Numbered from the stretch's first letter, positions 1 to 9,626 are shown. The stretch: DNA of 64,000 bases from Clostridium beijerinckii (GCA_003129525.1 CP029329.1:2027501-2091500); one strand, 5' to 3'. Made by a program: numbers and translations. The notes: generated by a model not told the origin, from the letters alone.

Positions 1-1077
1 ACAGATTTAGTTAAAGAAAAAGCTGAAAACTTAAATGTTATATATACTCCAATTCATGGTTCGGGAAATGTTCCGGTAAGAAGTGTATTAGAACAATTAG
101 GATATAGTAATGTTAAAGTAGTTAAGGAACAAGAAGCTCCAGATGGAAATTTTCCAACAGCATCTTATCCTAATCCAGAAAATCCAGATGTATTTGAACT
201 AGCTGTAAAGATGGCTAAAACTGAAAATCCTGATATAATATTTGGAACTGATCCAGATTGTGATAGAATAGGTCTCGTTGCTAAGGATAGTAATGGAGAA
301 TATAAAGTTCTAACTGGTAACCAAACCGGATTACTTTTAACTCATTATGTATTAAGCTCATTAAAAGAAACTAACAAGTTACCACAAAATGGAGTTGTTA
401 TTAAAACAATTGTAACAACTGAAGGTGCTAGAAGTATAGCAGAAGATTTTAATATTGAAATTATGGATGTATTAACAGGATTCAAATATATCGGTGAAAA
501 AATCAGAGAATTTGAAGATGCAGGAAATAAAACTTATCTTTTTGGATTTGAAGAAAGCTATGGATACCTTGCAGGAAACTTTGTACGTGATAAAGATGCA
601 GTAATAGCTGCAATGTTAGTATGTGAAATGTGTCTTTATTATAAAGAACAAGGAAAGAGTGTCTATGATGCATTAATAGAATTATATGAAAAGTATGGAT
701 ACTTTAAAGAAAATCTTGTATCATTAGAATTAAAGGGTAAAGAGGGTCAAGAAAAAATAACTGCTTGTATAGAAGCACTAAGAAATGATCCAATAAATGA
801 AGTTGATAAAGTTAAAATTATTACAAGATTAGATTATAAATTAAGCATTGAAGAAAATACTGTAAATAACACTAAAGTGACTATTGACTTACCTAAGTCT
901 AATGTATTAAAGTACATCTTAGAGGATGGTTCATATTTTGTAGTAAGACCATCAGGAACAGAACCAAAGATGAAGATTTATTTAGCAGTAAAGAGTAGTA
1001 GTTTAGATAATGCAGATAAAGATATTGCAAAATTTAAAGAAAAAGTAATGGAAATTATTAACTCAAAGTTAAACTAA
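1..1077 (+). CDS. Phosphoglucomutase/phosphomannomutase, 5'-truncated by window
   Basis: Alpha-D-phosphohexomutase family enzyme that interconverts hexose 1- and 6-phosphates through a phosphoserine enzyme, in the cytoplasm; it supplies sugar-1-phosphates for nucleotide sugars. The frame is open from base 1, so the N-terminal part with the phosphoserine loop is missing and 358 residues remain. Visible motifs are the metal-binding loop GTDPDCDRIG (about bases 244-273), the sugar-binding loop GFEESYGY (about 544-567), and the C-terminal phosphate-binding RPSGTEPKMK (about 949-978). A hairpin terminator follows directly. The next genes are for envelope polysaccharide, consistent with a role in precursor supply. 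Glucose versus mannose specificity cannot be decided from this part. Confidence 0.93.
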   Translation, partial: TDLVKEKAENLNVIYTPIHGSGNVPVRSVLEQLGYSNVKVVKEQEAPDGNFPTASYPNPENPDVFELAVKMAKTENPDIIFGTDPDCDRIGLVAKDSNGEYKVLTGNQTGLLLTHYVLSSLKETNKLPQNGVVIKTIVTTEGARSIAEDFNIEIMDVLTGFKYIGEKIREFEDAGNKTYLFGFEESYGYLAGNFVRDKDAVIAAMLVCEMCLYYKEQGKSVYDALIELYEKYGYFKENLVSLELKGKEGQEKITACIEALRNDPINEVDKVKIITRLDYKLSIEENTVNNTKVTIDLPKSNVLKYILEDGSYFVVRPSGTEPKMKIYLAVKSSSLDNADKDIAKFKEKVMEIINSKLN

Positions 1078-1088
1078 ATTTCCATATA

Positions 1089-1123
1089 AATTGCTATCAT
1101 CTTTTAGATGGTAGCAATTTTTA
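1089..1123 (+). terminator. Rho-independent terminator after the phosphohexomutase gene
   Basis: The stem GCTATCATC/GATGGTAGC with a four-base TTTA loop, followed by a T-run, lies 12 bp after the stop codon. Confidence 0.8.
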
Positions 1124-1125
1124 CT

Positions 1126-1305
1126 CAATTAACAATTAACAGTGAACAACTAAAAAAGAAAAGCTAAAATCATTTTAAAATGAAACTTTAAGTTTGATTT
1201 AGTAGTTGTTTAGTGTTAAATGTTAACCCAGTTCTAAAAGAACTGAAATTTATATAAAAAAATTATCAAATAATTGTTAACTGTTAATTGTTAACTGTTA
1301 ATTGA
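1126..1305. repeat. TTAAC-block repeat element, copy 1
   Basis: Left end: CAATTAACAATTAACAGTG at about 1126. Right end: alternating blocks of GTTAACTGTTAATT at 1271-1304, inverted relative to the left end. The interior holds a small hairpin (CAGTTCT/AGAACTG near 1231-1247). The right end stops directly before the ribosome site (AACGAGGTG) of the TPR gene. Related copies are at 22393-22509, 23393-23604 and 39529-39563. Confidence 0.6.
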
Positions 1306-1321
1306 ACCAACGAGGTGTAAA

Positions 1322-2422
1322 ATGAGTAATTATAAGACAATGTATAAAGATAAATTAAGTAAAATATTATTTTTAGAAATGAAAAAGGATGGATTTAAAA
1401 AGAGTATTAATATTCCTGAAAATGTAAAATTAAAAAATGATGATTTGTATATGCCTATAAGCGCTGAATATGTTGCTGCTAATGCAAATAATGAAATAAA
1501 ACTAAGTAATTTGCCAATATATTATTTTATTGAAGGTATGTTCATAACTTTTGGTGCGGATAAAAATATTAAATACAATGAAGATTATGGAATAATTTTA
1601 TCATATATTCCTGATTCTGAAGAATGTGTAAAGAGTCTTATCGCAGATAGAATAAAGAAAAATAGATTAGAAGATGCTTATATTTTATTAAAAGGACTTT
1701 ATAGATATACTAAGGAAGAAGAAATTTTAACTAAGTTATTGGCTGTAGGAGAAACCATAAGAGAAAAGGATTCGAGTTTTGCGGAAATTTTATTAGAAGA
1801 TATTGATGAATGTAAAGAAAAATTTGAAAAATCTCCAGAACCATATCTTTATAATGCATTAATACTTAAAGATAAAGGTGATTATAAAGGCGCAGAAGCA
1901 GAAATAAACGAATATATAAACAAGGGTGGGAAAAAAACACCTCAAATTGAACAAGTAGGAACTGATATTATCAATATAAGTCACTTTGAAAAAGCAATCG
2001 ATTATTTAAAAGATGAACCTAAGAAATCAATTGAATTATTACTTCCATTATGTGAAGAATTTAAAGAAAATCCTTTAGTTTATTATTATTTAGGTGTTGG
2101 GTACAGAAAAATTGAAAATTATAAAACAGCTATACATTACTTAGAAGAAAGTCTTTCTCTTGAGTCTGGAAGCCTTGAAACTGTTAATGAACTTGGAATG
2201 AATTATGCATCTATTGGAGATTATGAAAAAGCAATAAAATACTTTAGGAAGGCTTTTGAAGCATCTAAAGAAGTAGAAATATGTACTAATATAGTAATGT
2301 GTTACATAAATTTAGGAGATAAAGAACAAGCCAAACTTAATTTAGATATTGCTAAAAAGTTGGCTCCAGATGATGAAATAGTAATAGAAATAGATCAAAT
2401 GCTAAATAGAACAATAAAATAA
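1322..2422 (+). CDS. Tetratricopeptide-repeat protein, unknown function
   Basis: A 366-residue protein without signal peptide or membrane segment, so probably cytoplasmic. Residues 1-105 do not match a family I recognise. Residues from about 110 to the end look like helical TPR pairs; the clearest are near the C-terminus (VYYYLGVGYRKIENYKTAI and MNYASIGDYEKAIKYFRKAF). TPR proteins usually serve as docking platforms. The ribosome site AACGAGGTG precedes the ATG. The stop is 15 bp from the next gene, so it is probably co-transcribed with the WecG-type glycosyltransferase and may be an accessory of the polysaccharide cluster. The exact partner cannot be inferred. Confidence 0.8.
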   Translation: MSNYKTMYKDKLSKILFLEMKKDGFKKSINIPENVKLKNDDLYMPISAEYVAANANNEIKLSNLPIYYFIEGMFITFGADKNIKYNEDYGIILSYIPDSEECVKSLIADRIKKNRLEDAYILLKGLYRYTKEEEILTKLLAVGETIREKDSSFAEILLEDIDECKEKFEKSPEPYLYNALILKDKGDYKGAEAEINEYINKGGKKTPQIEQVGTDIINISHFEKAIDYLKDEPKKSIELLLPLCEEFKENPLVYYYLGVGYRKIENYKTAIHYLEESLSLESGSLETVNELGMNYASIGDYEKAIKYFRKAFEASKEVEICTNIVMCYINLGDKEQAKLNLDIAKKLAPDDEIVIEIDQMLNRTIK

Positions 2423-2437
2423 GTTTTAGGAGATAAT

Positions 2438-3163
2438 ATGTTTACAAAAATACTCGATTTTAATATCTTTAATAAAGATAAAAAAACTTTAATGAATTAT
2501 ATAGAAGATCTTGATAAAGTAAATATAATATCAGGAAATCCAGAGGTTTTATTTAATGGATTAAATAATCCTATGCTTAAAGAAAACTTTAATGATAAAT
2601 CGTCTATAATAATACCGGATGGAGTTGGAACAGTTCTTGCTACAAAATTATTAAAAAAGCCAGTTAAAGAGAAGATAGCTGGAATAGATGTTGTTAGAGA
2701 AGTTTTAATTAAAGCAAATTTAGAAGCGAAATCAATTTATTTATTAGGAGCAAAAGAAGAAATTCTTAAAAAATGCGTAGAAAATATTAAGCTTGAATTT
2801 CCTGATTTAAAAGTTTCTGGATTTCATAATGGATTTTTTGATTTAAATAACTGTGATGATATAATTGAAGATATAAAAATGTGTGAGCCTTGGGCTATTT
2901 TTGTGGCTATGGGTTCTCCAAGACAAGAAATATTTATACGGAAAATTATAAATATTTCCAATATTCATATATTTATGGGAGTAGGTGGTGTTTTTGATAT
3001 ATTTGCAGGCGAACTTAAAAGAGCACCAAAATGGATGATATCCTTAGGGTTAGAGTGGTTATACAGAGTTATGAAAGAGCCTTTTAGAATAAAAAGATTA
3101 GTTTTTATACCAAGATTTTTATTATTAGTATTAAAGAGTAAAGATAAAGTCAATAATGTTTAG
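2438..3163 (+). CDS. WecG/TagA/CpsF family glycosyltransferase
   Basis: A GT26-family enzyme that transfers a HexNAc or ManNAcA residue to a lipid-linked sugar in wall teichoic acid, enterobacterial common antigen or exopolysaccharide synthesis. At 241 residues it has the normal length. Family signatures are visible: SGNPEVLFNGL near residue 30, IIPDGVGTVLA near 57, GAKEEIL near 102, AMGSPRQE near 155, and GVGGVFDIFAGELKRAPKWM near 180, ending in GLEWLYR. It starts 15 bp after the TPR gene with a ribosome site TTTTAGGAGA. The glycosyltransferases downstream suggest that it acts early in building a surface polymer. The acceptor and donor cannot be read from sequence. Confidence 0.92.
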   Translation: MFTKILDFNIFNKDKKTLMNYIEDLDKVNIISGNPEVLFNGLNNPMLKENFNDKSSIIIPDGVGTVLATKLLKKPVKEKIAGIDVVREVLIKANLEAKSIYLLGAKEEILKKCVENIKLEFPDLKVSGFHNGFFDLNNCDDIIEDIKMCEPWAIFVAMGSPRQEIFIRKIINISNIHIFMGVGGVFDIFAGELKRAPKWMISLGLEWLYRVMKEPFRIKRLVFIPRFLLLVLKSKDKVNNV

Positions 3164-3261
3164 GGTCGTGCAGTTTTTAGTTCAAAGTTTAAAAAAATAT
3201 AGAAATATTATAATTGCTAGACATCAGGAAAAGTATATATGGGAATAAATAGGTGGAGAGA

Positions 3262-4788
3262 ATGAAAAAAGGAAGCAGTTTAATTAAATCTACATTCATA
3301 ATAATGATAGTGTCTTTAATAAGTAGAGCTTTAGGATTTATTCGTGATATGCTTATTGCAAAAAACTTTGGTGCAGGAATATATACTGATGCTTACAATA
3401 TTGCTGTATCTGTACCGGAGATAATATTTACATTAGTTGGACTTGCAATATCAACTGCTTTTTTACCTATGTTAAGCAAAGTTAAAGCTAAAAAGGGCAA
3501 AAGAGAAATGTATAGTTTTGCCAATAACGTAATCAACATACTTTTTATTGTATCATTGATTTTTTTTATGATAACAAGTATTTTCTCGAAAGAAATAGTT
3601 AATATATTTGGATTTTCAGAAGAAACATCACTACTTGCAATTAAATTACTAAAAATTACACTTTTGAATCTTTTATTCTTATCAATTAATGCATGTTTTA
3701 CATCATTATTACAAGTAAATGAAGATTTTGTTGTTCCATCTATTTTGGGGCTGTTTTTCAATTTACCTATGATATTATATTTATTATTATTTAAGAATTA
3801 TGACATTGTTGGTTTAACAATTGCAAATGTTATAGGGAATTTCTTTAGGGTAGCTGTTCAAGTTCCATCATTGTTGGAACATGGATATGAATATAAATTC
3901 TTTATAAGCTTTAAAGATGAAAGATTGAAAGAAATTATGATATTAATAATTCCGGTAATTATTGGAGCCGGAGCAAATTCATTAAATATGGTAGTAGATA
4001 AATATATTGCTTCATATTTAGAAGTTGGATCAGTTTCAGCATTGGATTATGCCCAAAAATTGATATTTTTTATTAATACTATTATTACAACTTCAGTTAC
4101 TAGTGTGGTATACCCACTTATGGCTAATATGCGACATAGTGGTGATAATGATGGTTTTATAAATATACTGAAAAAGGCTATTTTATATTTAGCTATATTA
4201 TTAATTCCTATTACTATTGGAGTTATGATATTCGGTAAGGATATAGTTAAAATCGTATATGAAAGAGGAAAATTTACTGAACATGCAGTATATATTACAA
4301 CTCTTGCTCTACTTGGATATGGCTTGGGAATATTCTTTACAGGAATAAGGGATATATTAAATTCAACATTATTCTCTATGGGAAAAACAAAAGCCACTAC
4401 AATAAATGGAATTATAGGTGTTATAATTAATATAATTTTCAGTGTGATTTTATCAAAGTATATAGGCATAATGGGTGTTGCATTAGCTTCAGCAATAGCT
4501 ATGATAGTGACATCAATGCTTTTATTTAAAAGTATAATTAAATTGGAAAAAGGTTTTATAATAAAGGATATAATTAAAAAGATAGGTATAATAACAATAA
4601 ATTCTATAATTATGGGAGTGATAATTATAATTATAGTAATTTTTTTAAGAAGTAAACTAAATTCAATAGTTCTTTTATCACTTGGAACTATTATTGGAAG
4701 TATTATATATTTTATATTATGTTATCTATTTAAAATTGAAGAAATTATTGAAATAAAAAGTTTGATTTTAAAGAAAATTAAAAGATAG
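3262..4788 (+). CDS. murJ: MurJ/MviN-family lipid-linked oligosaccharide flippase
   Basis: A polytopic membrane protein of the MOP superfamily with about 14 predicted hydrophobic helices. Known members flip lipid II or related undecaprenyl-linked sugars across the membrane. The N-terminus (ISRALGFIRDMLIAKNFGAG) is typical of MurJ. I chose ATG 3262, giving 508 residues, because AGGTGGAG at 3251-3258 is a well-placed ribosome site for it; an in-frame GTG at 3253 overlaps that site. The gene lies between glycosyltransferases and no separate Wzx gene is visible. It may therefore export the cluster's polymer precursor rather than being the cell's main lipid II flippase. That assignment is an inference. 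Confidence 0.88.
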   Translation: MKKGSSLIKSTFIIMIVSLISRALGFIRDMLIAKNFGAGIYTDAYNIAVSVPEIIFTLVGLAISTAFLPMLSKVKAKKGKREMYSFANNVINILFIVSLIFFMITSIFSKEIVNIFGFSEETSLLAIKLLKITLLNLLFLSINACFTSLLQVNEDFVVPSILGLFFNLPMILYLLLFKNYDIVGLTIANVIGNFFRVAVQVPSLLEHGYEYKFFISFKDERLKEIMILIIPVIIGAGANSLNMVVDKYIASYLEVGSVSALDYAQKLIFFINTIITTSVTSVVYPLMANMRHSGDNDGFINILKKAILYLAILLIPITIGVMIFGKDIVKIVYERGKFTEHAVYITTLALLGYGLGIFFTGIRDILNSTLFSMGKTKATTINGIIGVIINIIFSVILSKYIGIMGVALASAIAMIVTSMLLFKSIIKLEKGFIIKDIIKKIGIITINSIIMGVIIIIIVIFLRSKLNSIVLLSLGTIIGSIIYFILCYLFKIEEIIEIKSLILKKIKR

Positions 4789-4796
4789 GAGGACAT

Positions 4797-6104
4797 ATGA
4801 AAATATTGTTTATTGCCTGCTACTCTCCATTAATAAATAATTCAGCGGCCATTGAAACGCTGCAATATTTAAATAAGTTAAGTGAAATTAATAATAATGA
4901 AGTGCATCTTTTAACTGTCAATTTTCCAAAGGATTCAATATATTATGATGAAGCACTTCGATCTATGATGGACCATAAAATAAAAATTCATATTGTCGAT
5001 GGTGGAATTGTATTTAAAAAATTGATGCCTAAAAATATTAATGATTCTAAGGTGAAATCTAATAAATTAAAGCTAAACATTAAATATGGTAATGCAAAAA
5101 AGATATTGAGAAGAGTAAAAAATGCAGTAGTGATACCAGACATGTATTATGGATGGGCAATAAAAGCAGGAAAATATGGAATAGACTTAATGAAAAAAGA
5201 AAATTTTAATGTTATATTTTCAATGCATGAACCTCCATCTTCGCATTTATGTGCTTATTATATAAAAAAACAATATAGAAATATACCGTGGATTACATAT
5301 TGGAGTGATCCATGGCTTAAGGATTCCACAAGGGAAAAGTCTTTTATTGTTAAAAAGATACTTGAGAAAAATATGGAAAAGGATATTGTTAACTTAGCAG
5401 ACAAATTTATATTTGTTACAGATGCAAATAAAAATGAATATTTAAAAGATTATAAAGCATTAAGTGATGGTCATAAAAAGACTTTCATATTAAACAGAGG
5501 TTTTGATACGAAATTATATGATAGATTATTTCATGAAGAAGTTCCAACACTTATAGAAAAGGATAAGATTAACATTATTTATACTGGAGAAATATTTTCT
5601 AAACTTAGAGATATAAAACCCTTTATTAAGGCAATTGAAGAAATAAAGGAAGAAGATATAGAAGCATATAGTATGCTAAATATTTTATTTTTTGGGAATA
5701 TAGATGATATAGAAGGTAAAAAGAAACTAGAAAGTTTAGATGTAGCAAAAGTATCACCTAGAATACCTTTTGATGAAGCACTTAAATATATGCTACATGG
5801 AGAAGTTTTGCTTTTATTTGGAAATAAAAATTCCAAACAAATACCGGCTAAAATTTATGAATACTTTGGATCTAAAGGCAGAATACTTGTAATTTATGGG
5901 GATGAAAATGATCCTATTAAAAGAGTAGTAAAAGATAATAAAAAATGTATTGTGACTGAAAATAATACTAAAGGAATAAAAGATAAAATTTATACATTAA
6001 TAAAAATGCACAAAAGTAAGGATATAGATTGTGCACCAGATTTAAATTATGAATGGAATTCAATAGTTGAGAGATTAAACAATATCTTAGAAGGAAGTGA
6101 TTAA
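4797..6104 (+). CDS. Glycosyltransferase, GT4-like
   Basis: A 435-residue cytoplasmic protein with the two-domain GT-B look. The N-terminal half begins MKILFIACYSPL and carries an acceptor-side SMHEPPSSHL stretch near residue 142. The C-terminal donor half (from about residue 255, NIIYTGEIF) includes IPAKIYEYFGSKGRIL near 350, like the nucleotide-sugar binding region of GT4 enzymes. The ribosome site AGGAGG is 3 bases from the ATG. It starts 8 bp after the flippase gene and touches the next glycosyltransferase gene, which is strong evidence of one operon. It is more divergent than its neighbour, and its sugar specificity is unknown. Confidence 0.82.
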   Translation: MKILFIACYSPLINNSAAIETLQYLNKLSEINNNEVHLLTVNFPKDSIYYDEALRSMMDHKIKIHIVDGGIVFKKLMPKNINDSKVKSNKLKLNIKYGNAKKILRRVKNAVVIPDMYYGWAIKAGKYGIDLMKKENFNVIFSMHEPPSSHLCAYYIKKQYRNIPWITYWSDPWLKDSTREKSFIVKKILEKNMEKDIVNLADKFIFVTDANKNEYLKDYKALSDGHKKTFILNRGFDTKLYDRLFHEEVPTLIEKDKINIIYTGEIFSKLRDIKPFIKAIEEIKEEDIEAYSMLNILFFGNIDDIEGKKKLESLDVAKVSPRIPFDEALKYMLHGEVLLLFGNKNSKQIPAKIYEYFGSKGRILVIYGDENDPIKRVVKDNKKCIVTENNTKGIKDKIYTLIKMHKSKDIDCAPDLNYEWNSIVERLNNILEGSD

Positions 6105-7271
6105 ATGCATATAATGGTCATTCCATCTTGGTATTCTTCTTCAAGAAATAAAATTCATGGTAGCTTCTTTAAGGAGCAATTTAAAGCTCTTGCAAATAAT
6201 AATGAAAAAATTACTGTTGCATATAATGAGATTTGGCCAATCACTTTGATTGGGAAGATTCATGAAAAGCACGGGATAAACTTTAATGTGGAAGATAATC
6301 TCAGAACTTATAGATATAAAGATTATAATTATTTGCCTAAAACTTCACTGATGTTTAAGATTTTTAATAGAAGGATGGATAAACTTTATCAAGAAATTGT
6401 TAAAAAAGAAGGTAAGATTGATGTTATCCATGCTCATTCAGCCTTTTGGGGTGGAATAGCAGCAGCTTTTATAAGTAAAAAATATAATATTCCATTAGTA
6501 ATAACGGAACATTCATCGCTTAAATATGCTAAGTATGTTAAGGAAAGTTATAAAGAATATATTTATGAAGCTTATAAAAATGCAGACTGTTTAATTGCAG
6601 TTGGAAATGGACTAAAGAAAGAACTGATGGAATATGTAAATAGACCTATTGAAGTGATTAATAATATGGTTGATTTGGAATTATTTTGTATAGATGAAAA
6701 TATTGAAGATAAGAATTCAAACGATACTGAAGAATTTAAATTCTTTTCATGTGCTTTCCTTGAAGAGGGAAAAGGAATGGAATGTTTAATTAAGGCTTTT
6801 ACTGTAGCTTTTAAAGATAAAAAGGTAACATTGAGAATAGGTGGAGATGGTTCACTTAAATTACCATTAAAGAAACTTATTGAAGAGTTAAGGATAGATA
6901 ATCAGATAACACTTTTAGGAACCTTGTCAAGAGAAGACGTTTCTAAGGAAATGAAAAGATGCAATGCGTTTGTTCTGGCATCTGAACATGAGACATTTGG
7001 AGTTGTGTATATTGAAGCTCTTGCATGTGGAAAACCTGTTATAGGAGCTGATAATGGTGGTGCAGAAGATATAATAAAGGAATACAATGGGATAATAGCT
7101 AAAAAGAAGAATGTAGAGGATTTAACAAAAGCGTTAAGAACTATAAAAGACAATTATCAAATGTATGATAAATATAAAATAAGTAAAAAAGCAATTTTTA
7201 GCTATTCAGAAAAAGTATTAGTTGAAAAGCTAAAGGGAGTGTATAAAAAAGCATATGAAGGAAATAATTAA
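6105..7271 (+). CDS. Glycosyltransferase family 4 protein
   Basis: A 388-residue GT-B fold retaining glycosyltransferase. It has IHAHSAFWGGIAAAF near residue 108 and the GT4 signature region LASEHETFGVVYIEALACGK near 289 with the conserved E-x7-E spacing, followed by PVIGADNGG. The start codon follows the previous stop without a gap, and the 3' end overlaps the O-antigen ligase-like gene by 17 bp, so translation is probably coupled. It probably adds a sugar to the lipid-linked repeat unit built by this cluster. Donor and acceptor are not predictable here. Confidence 0.9.
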   Translation: MHIMVIPSWYSSSRNKIHGSFFKEQFKALANNNEKITVAYNEIWPITLIGKIHEKHGINFNVEDNLRTYRYKDYNYLPKTSLMFKIFNRRMDKLYQEIVKKEGKIDVIHAHSAFWGGIAAAFISKKYNIPLVITEHSSLKYAKYVKESYKEYIYEAYKNADCLIAVGNGLKKELMEYVNRPIEVINNMVDLELFCIDENIEDKNSNDTEEFKFFSCAFLEEGKGMECLIKAFTVAFKDKKVTLRIGGDGSLKLPLKKLIEELRIDNQITLLGTLSREDVSKEMKRCNAFVLASEHETFGVVYIEALACGKPVIGADNGGAEDIIKEYNGIIAKKKNVEDLTKALRTIKDNYQMYDKYKISKKAIFSYSEKVLVEKLKGVYKKAYEGNN

Positions 7272-8484
7272 AAATATATATGATTTTGTAGATAATAAAT
7301 TTTATTTTAAGTTGTTATATTTGTTTGTAAGTTTAACATTTGTGACTATTTTAAAGTATGTGCCAGGAATAATGATATTAAAGTATATAGCATTAGCGTG
7401 GGGAATAATTTTAGTTTTAATTATGATAATTGAAGATTATAAAAGAAGAAAGATTTATAAGTTTGATATTCCATTGGGAATCTTTATGATAATTACATTA
7501 TTACTAAATATTATCTCTTACAGAAGTATTGATAATATAAAAACTTGGATGATTAACTTAATTTTGTTTGTCATAATATTTACAGTAGATGTTTTTAGAT
7601 GTAAAAAAACTATTATTAAAGAGATGAACATAATAACTTATTTTTATGTTATTTTTATGTTTATTGCTTCTAGTATATCATTGATAATGAAATTTTTTGA
7701 TATGAAAATTAAACTTGGAGATTTTATTTTTGAATTTAATGGCGTTAATGGTGGCGTATTTGAAAATAAAAATGCAATTGCAATAGCAGCCGCATTAGCT
7801 ATTGTTATGTGCATTTATATTTATGACATATCTAAAAACCATAAAATCAGGATATTCTTGATACTCAATATAATATTGCAGACTATAATCATGATGGGAG
7901 AACACGGAAGAAGTGCTTTGCTAATAGTAATAGCTGTAGTATATACATTTATTTTTGTATACAATAAAAATAAATATATTAGAATTGTATTTATATTAAT
8001 ACCAATACTAATATGTGGAACATTCTTAACATATAAAGATAATATTAGAGATTTTACGAGTGGAAGAAGTAGCCTTTGGACTTCAGCAGCTATTGTAATA
8101 AAAGAGAATCCTTTAAATGGCGTTGGCAATAATAAACTTGTAGATGCTGTTAAAGGTGCACGTGAAACTGATGATTTACCTGGATTAGAAATTGGAGGAT
8201 TACACAATATATATGTGCAAATAGCAACTGTAAATGGTATTATTTCATTATTATTATTTCTTACTTTTATTGGGATAATTTTAATGTTCATAATACAACG
8301 CTTAGATAAACTAAAGAGGAAAGAAAAGTTTCAAATGACAACATTAACTTCACTCGTAGTTGGAATTCTTGCGGTAAATTTATTCGAAAGTACATTAATA
8401 TATATAGTAAGCTTTATTTCTATGATATTTTGGATATATTTAGGGTGTTTAGTGTCAATTTTGGATAATAAGAATATTCAATAA
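7255..8484 (+). CDS. O-antigen ligase/polymerase-family membrane protein
   Basis: A 409-residue protein with roughly 10-12 hydrophobic segments. The conserved WaaL/Wzy-type loop lies in the second half: GRSSLWTSAAIVIKENPLNG near residue 270, then a soluble loop ending in GGLHNIYVQIATVNGI near 318, with the typical R and H residues. Family members polymerise or ligate undecaprenyl-linked sugar chains at the outer face of the membrane. It overlaps the preceding glycosyltransferase gene by 17 bp and closes the polysaccharide operon. Whether it acts as polymerase or ligase cannot be told from sequence; in a Gram-positive, polymerisation is more likely. Confidence 0.82.
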   Translation: MKEIIKNIYDFVDNKFYFKLLYLFVSLTFVTILKYVPGIMILKYIALAWGIILVLIMIIEDYKRRKIYKFDIPLGIFMIITLLLNIISYRSIDNIKTWMINLILFVIIFTVDVFRCKKTIIKEMNIITYFYVIFMFIASSISLIMKFFDMKIKLGDFIFEFNGVNGGVFENKNAIAIAAALAIVMCIYIYDISKNHKIRIFLILNIILQTIIMMGEHGRSALLIVIAVVYTFIFVYNKNKYIRIVFILIPILICGTFLTYKDNIRDFTSGRSSLWTSAAIVIKENPLNGVGNNKLVDAVKGARETDDLPGLEIGGLHNIYVQIATVNGIISLLLFLTFIGIILMFIIQRLDKLKRKEKFQMTTLTSLVVGILAVNLFESTLIYIVSFISMIFWIYLGCLVSILDNKNIQ

Positions 8485-8588
8485 TTAGACTTATATAAAA
8501 TTGAATTTTTGAATTAGAGTTAATACCCTTAATTAAATTTAGTTAAAGTAATAAAATCAAGGGTGATAAAGTATCTTGTCTGGGGAGA

Positions 8589-8617
8589 TGTATGTTATTT
8601 TCTTTCACATTCCTTAG
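8589..8617. mobile_element. Solo end of the AGGCATAT-type element
   Basis: TGTTATTTTCTTTCACATTC resembles the inverted left end of the element family seen complete at 9397-9626 and 11687-11844. No partner end is visible, so this may be a decayed copy. Confidence 0.35.
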
Positions 8618-8659
8618 ACATAAGATAAAAAATACTAAAATAGAAGGGAATAACAACAT

Positions 8660-9307
8660 ATGAAATTTTGTGATGAAAGTATTAAACAGTTTTTAGAAGA
8701 ATTAGGATCAGATTTATCTGCACCAGGTGGTGGTAGTGTAGCTGGACTTATTGCTGCATTATCAGGAGCACTAAATTCTATGGTTTATTCATTAACAGTA
8801 GGTAAAAAAAATTATATGGCTTTAGAAAATAACGAAAAAGAAACTATAGATAAATTTAAAAAAGAGTCTGAAGAATTTACATCAAGAAGCTTAGAACTTA
8901 TGGAAGAAGATAGAGAAAATTTTTTGAAATTAATGGATTCTTATAAATTATCGAAGGATACTGAAGAAGATAAAGAAAGAAGAGCATTAGCTATAAAAGA
9001 AAATACTATGAAATCTATGGAAGCACCTTTAATTTTAGCGAGAGAAAGCTTAGAATTTTATAAGAATCTAAAAATTATGGCTAAGTATGGGAATAAAATG
9101 TTATTATCGGATTTGGCCATTTCTGCAATTTTACTTCATAGCGCTATAGAAAGCTCTATAGTGAATGTTAAAGTAAATTTAAATGCACTTAGAAGTGAAG
9201 AATTCTTTAATAAAGTTGACAATGAATTAAAAGGAATTATGGACAAATCAATTAAAGAAAAGAATTCTATTACTGAAGATGTAAACAGTGTTATTTATCC
9301 TAATTAA
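8660..9307 (+). CDS. Cyclodeaminase/cyclohydrolase (FTCD C-terminal domain) family protein
   Basis: A 215-residue, all-helical protein matching the FTCD_C family, whose clostridial members (FchA) include methenyltetrahydrofolate cyclohydrolases. The signature APGGGSVAGLIAALSGAL is at about residues 22-39. Long amphipathic helices follow, with no membrane segment. The reaction would interconvert methenyl- and formyl-tetrahydrofolate or deaminate formiminotetrahydrofolate. It stands alone between two intergenic regions. Its one-carbon role would fit with the ZTP-controlled pfl genes elsewhere in the window, but the family assignment does not fix the substrate. The ribosome site GAAGGGAATAAC is weak to moderate. 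Confidence 0.82.
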   Translation: MKFCDESIKQFLEELGSDLSAPGGGSVAGLIAALSGALNSMVYSLTVGKKNYMALENNEKETIDKFKKESEEFTSRSLELMEEDRENFLKLMDSYKLSKDTEEDKERRALAIKENTMKSMEAPLILARESLEFYKNLKIMAKYGNKMLLSDLAISAILLHSAIESSIVNVKVNLNALRSEEFFNKVDNELKGIMDKSIKEKNSITEDVNSVIYPN

Positions 9308-9346
9308 TAATATGCTTTTTGATGTGTTGTTGTTTTTTATATGTAT

Positions 9347-9393
9347 AAAGAGATACTTAGTTTTACTGAAATTATTACTAAGTATCTCTTTAA
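9347..9393 (+). terminator. Terminator after the FTCD_C-family gene
   Basis: A perfect 15-bp stem, AAAGAGATACTTAGT/ACTAAGTATCTCTTT, followed by TTTAATTT. The AGGCATAT-type element begins within a few bases of it. Confidence 0.85.
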
Positions 9394-9396
9394 TTT

Positions 9397-9626
9397 AGGC
9401 ACAATCAAAAAAATAACAAGTCCATCTACCAAGCCTATTTTCCATCATTGGAAGCTCGATTCGCATACGCTCACTGAGTAAGCGATTCACACCAAATCAT
9501 AGATTTGGGTTCACTGCTCACGTCAGCAGATTGCCCTAATAGGCTCGCTATGAGACCAATCTGCTTCCTTACCTGATGAAAAATAATCATGGCATTTTGG
9601 ACTTGTTATTTTCTTTCATGTGCCTT
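9397..9626 (-). mobile_element. MITE-like element, longest copy (about 230 bp)
   Basis: The ends are AGGCACAATCAAAAAAATAA on the left and TTATTTTCTTTCATGTGCCT on the right, which are inverted copies of one another. The interior is rich in internal palindromes. Part of it (CCTAATAGGCTCGCTATGAG) is the reverse complement of sequence in the copy at 11687-11844, which shows a shared ancestor in opposite orientation. It encodes no protein. The right end overlaps the stop codon of the small gene at 9625-9765. It fills the gap between the terminator at 9347 and that gene. Confidence 0.75.

Noticed and set aside
3393..4469. Long antisense frames inside the flippase gene and similar frames opposite ychF, pfk, pyrD, pflB and glnS
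   Set aside because: They overlap well-supported genes on the other strand, lack ribosome sites and have low-complexity translations, as expected of shadow frames in AT-rich DNA.
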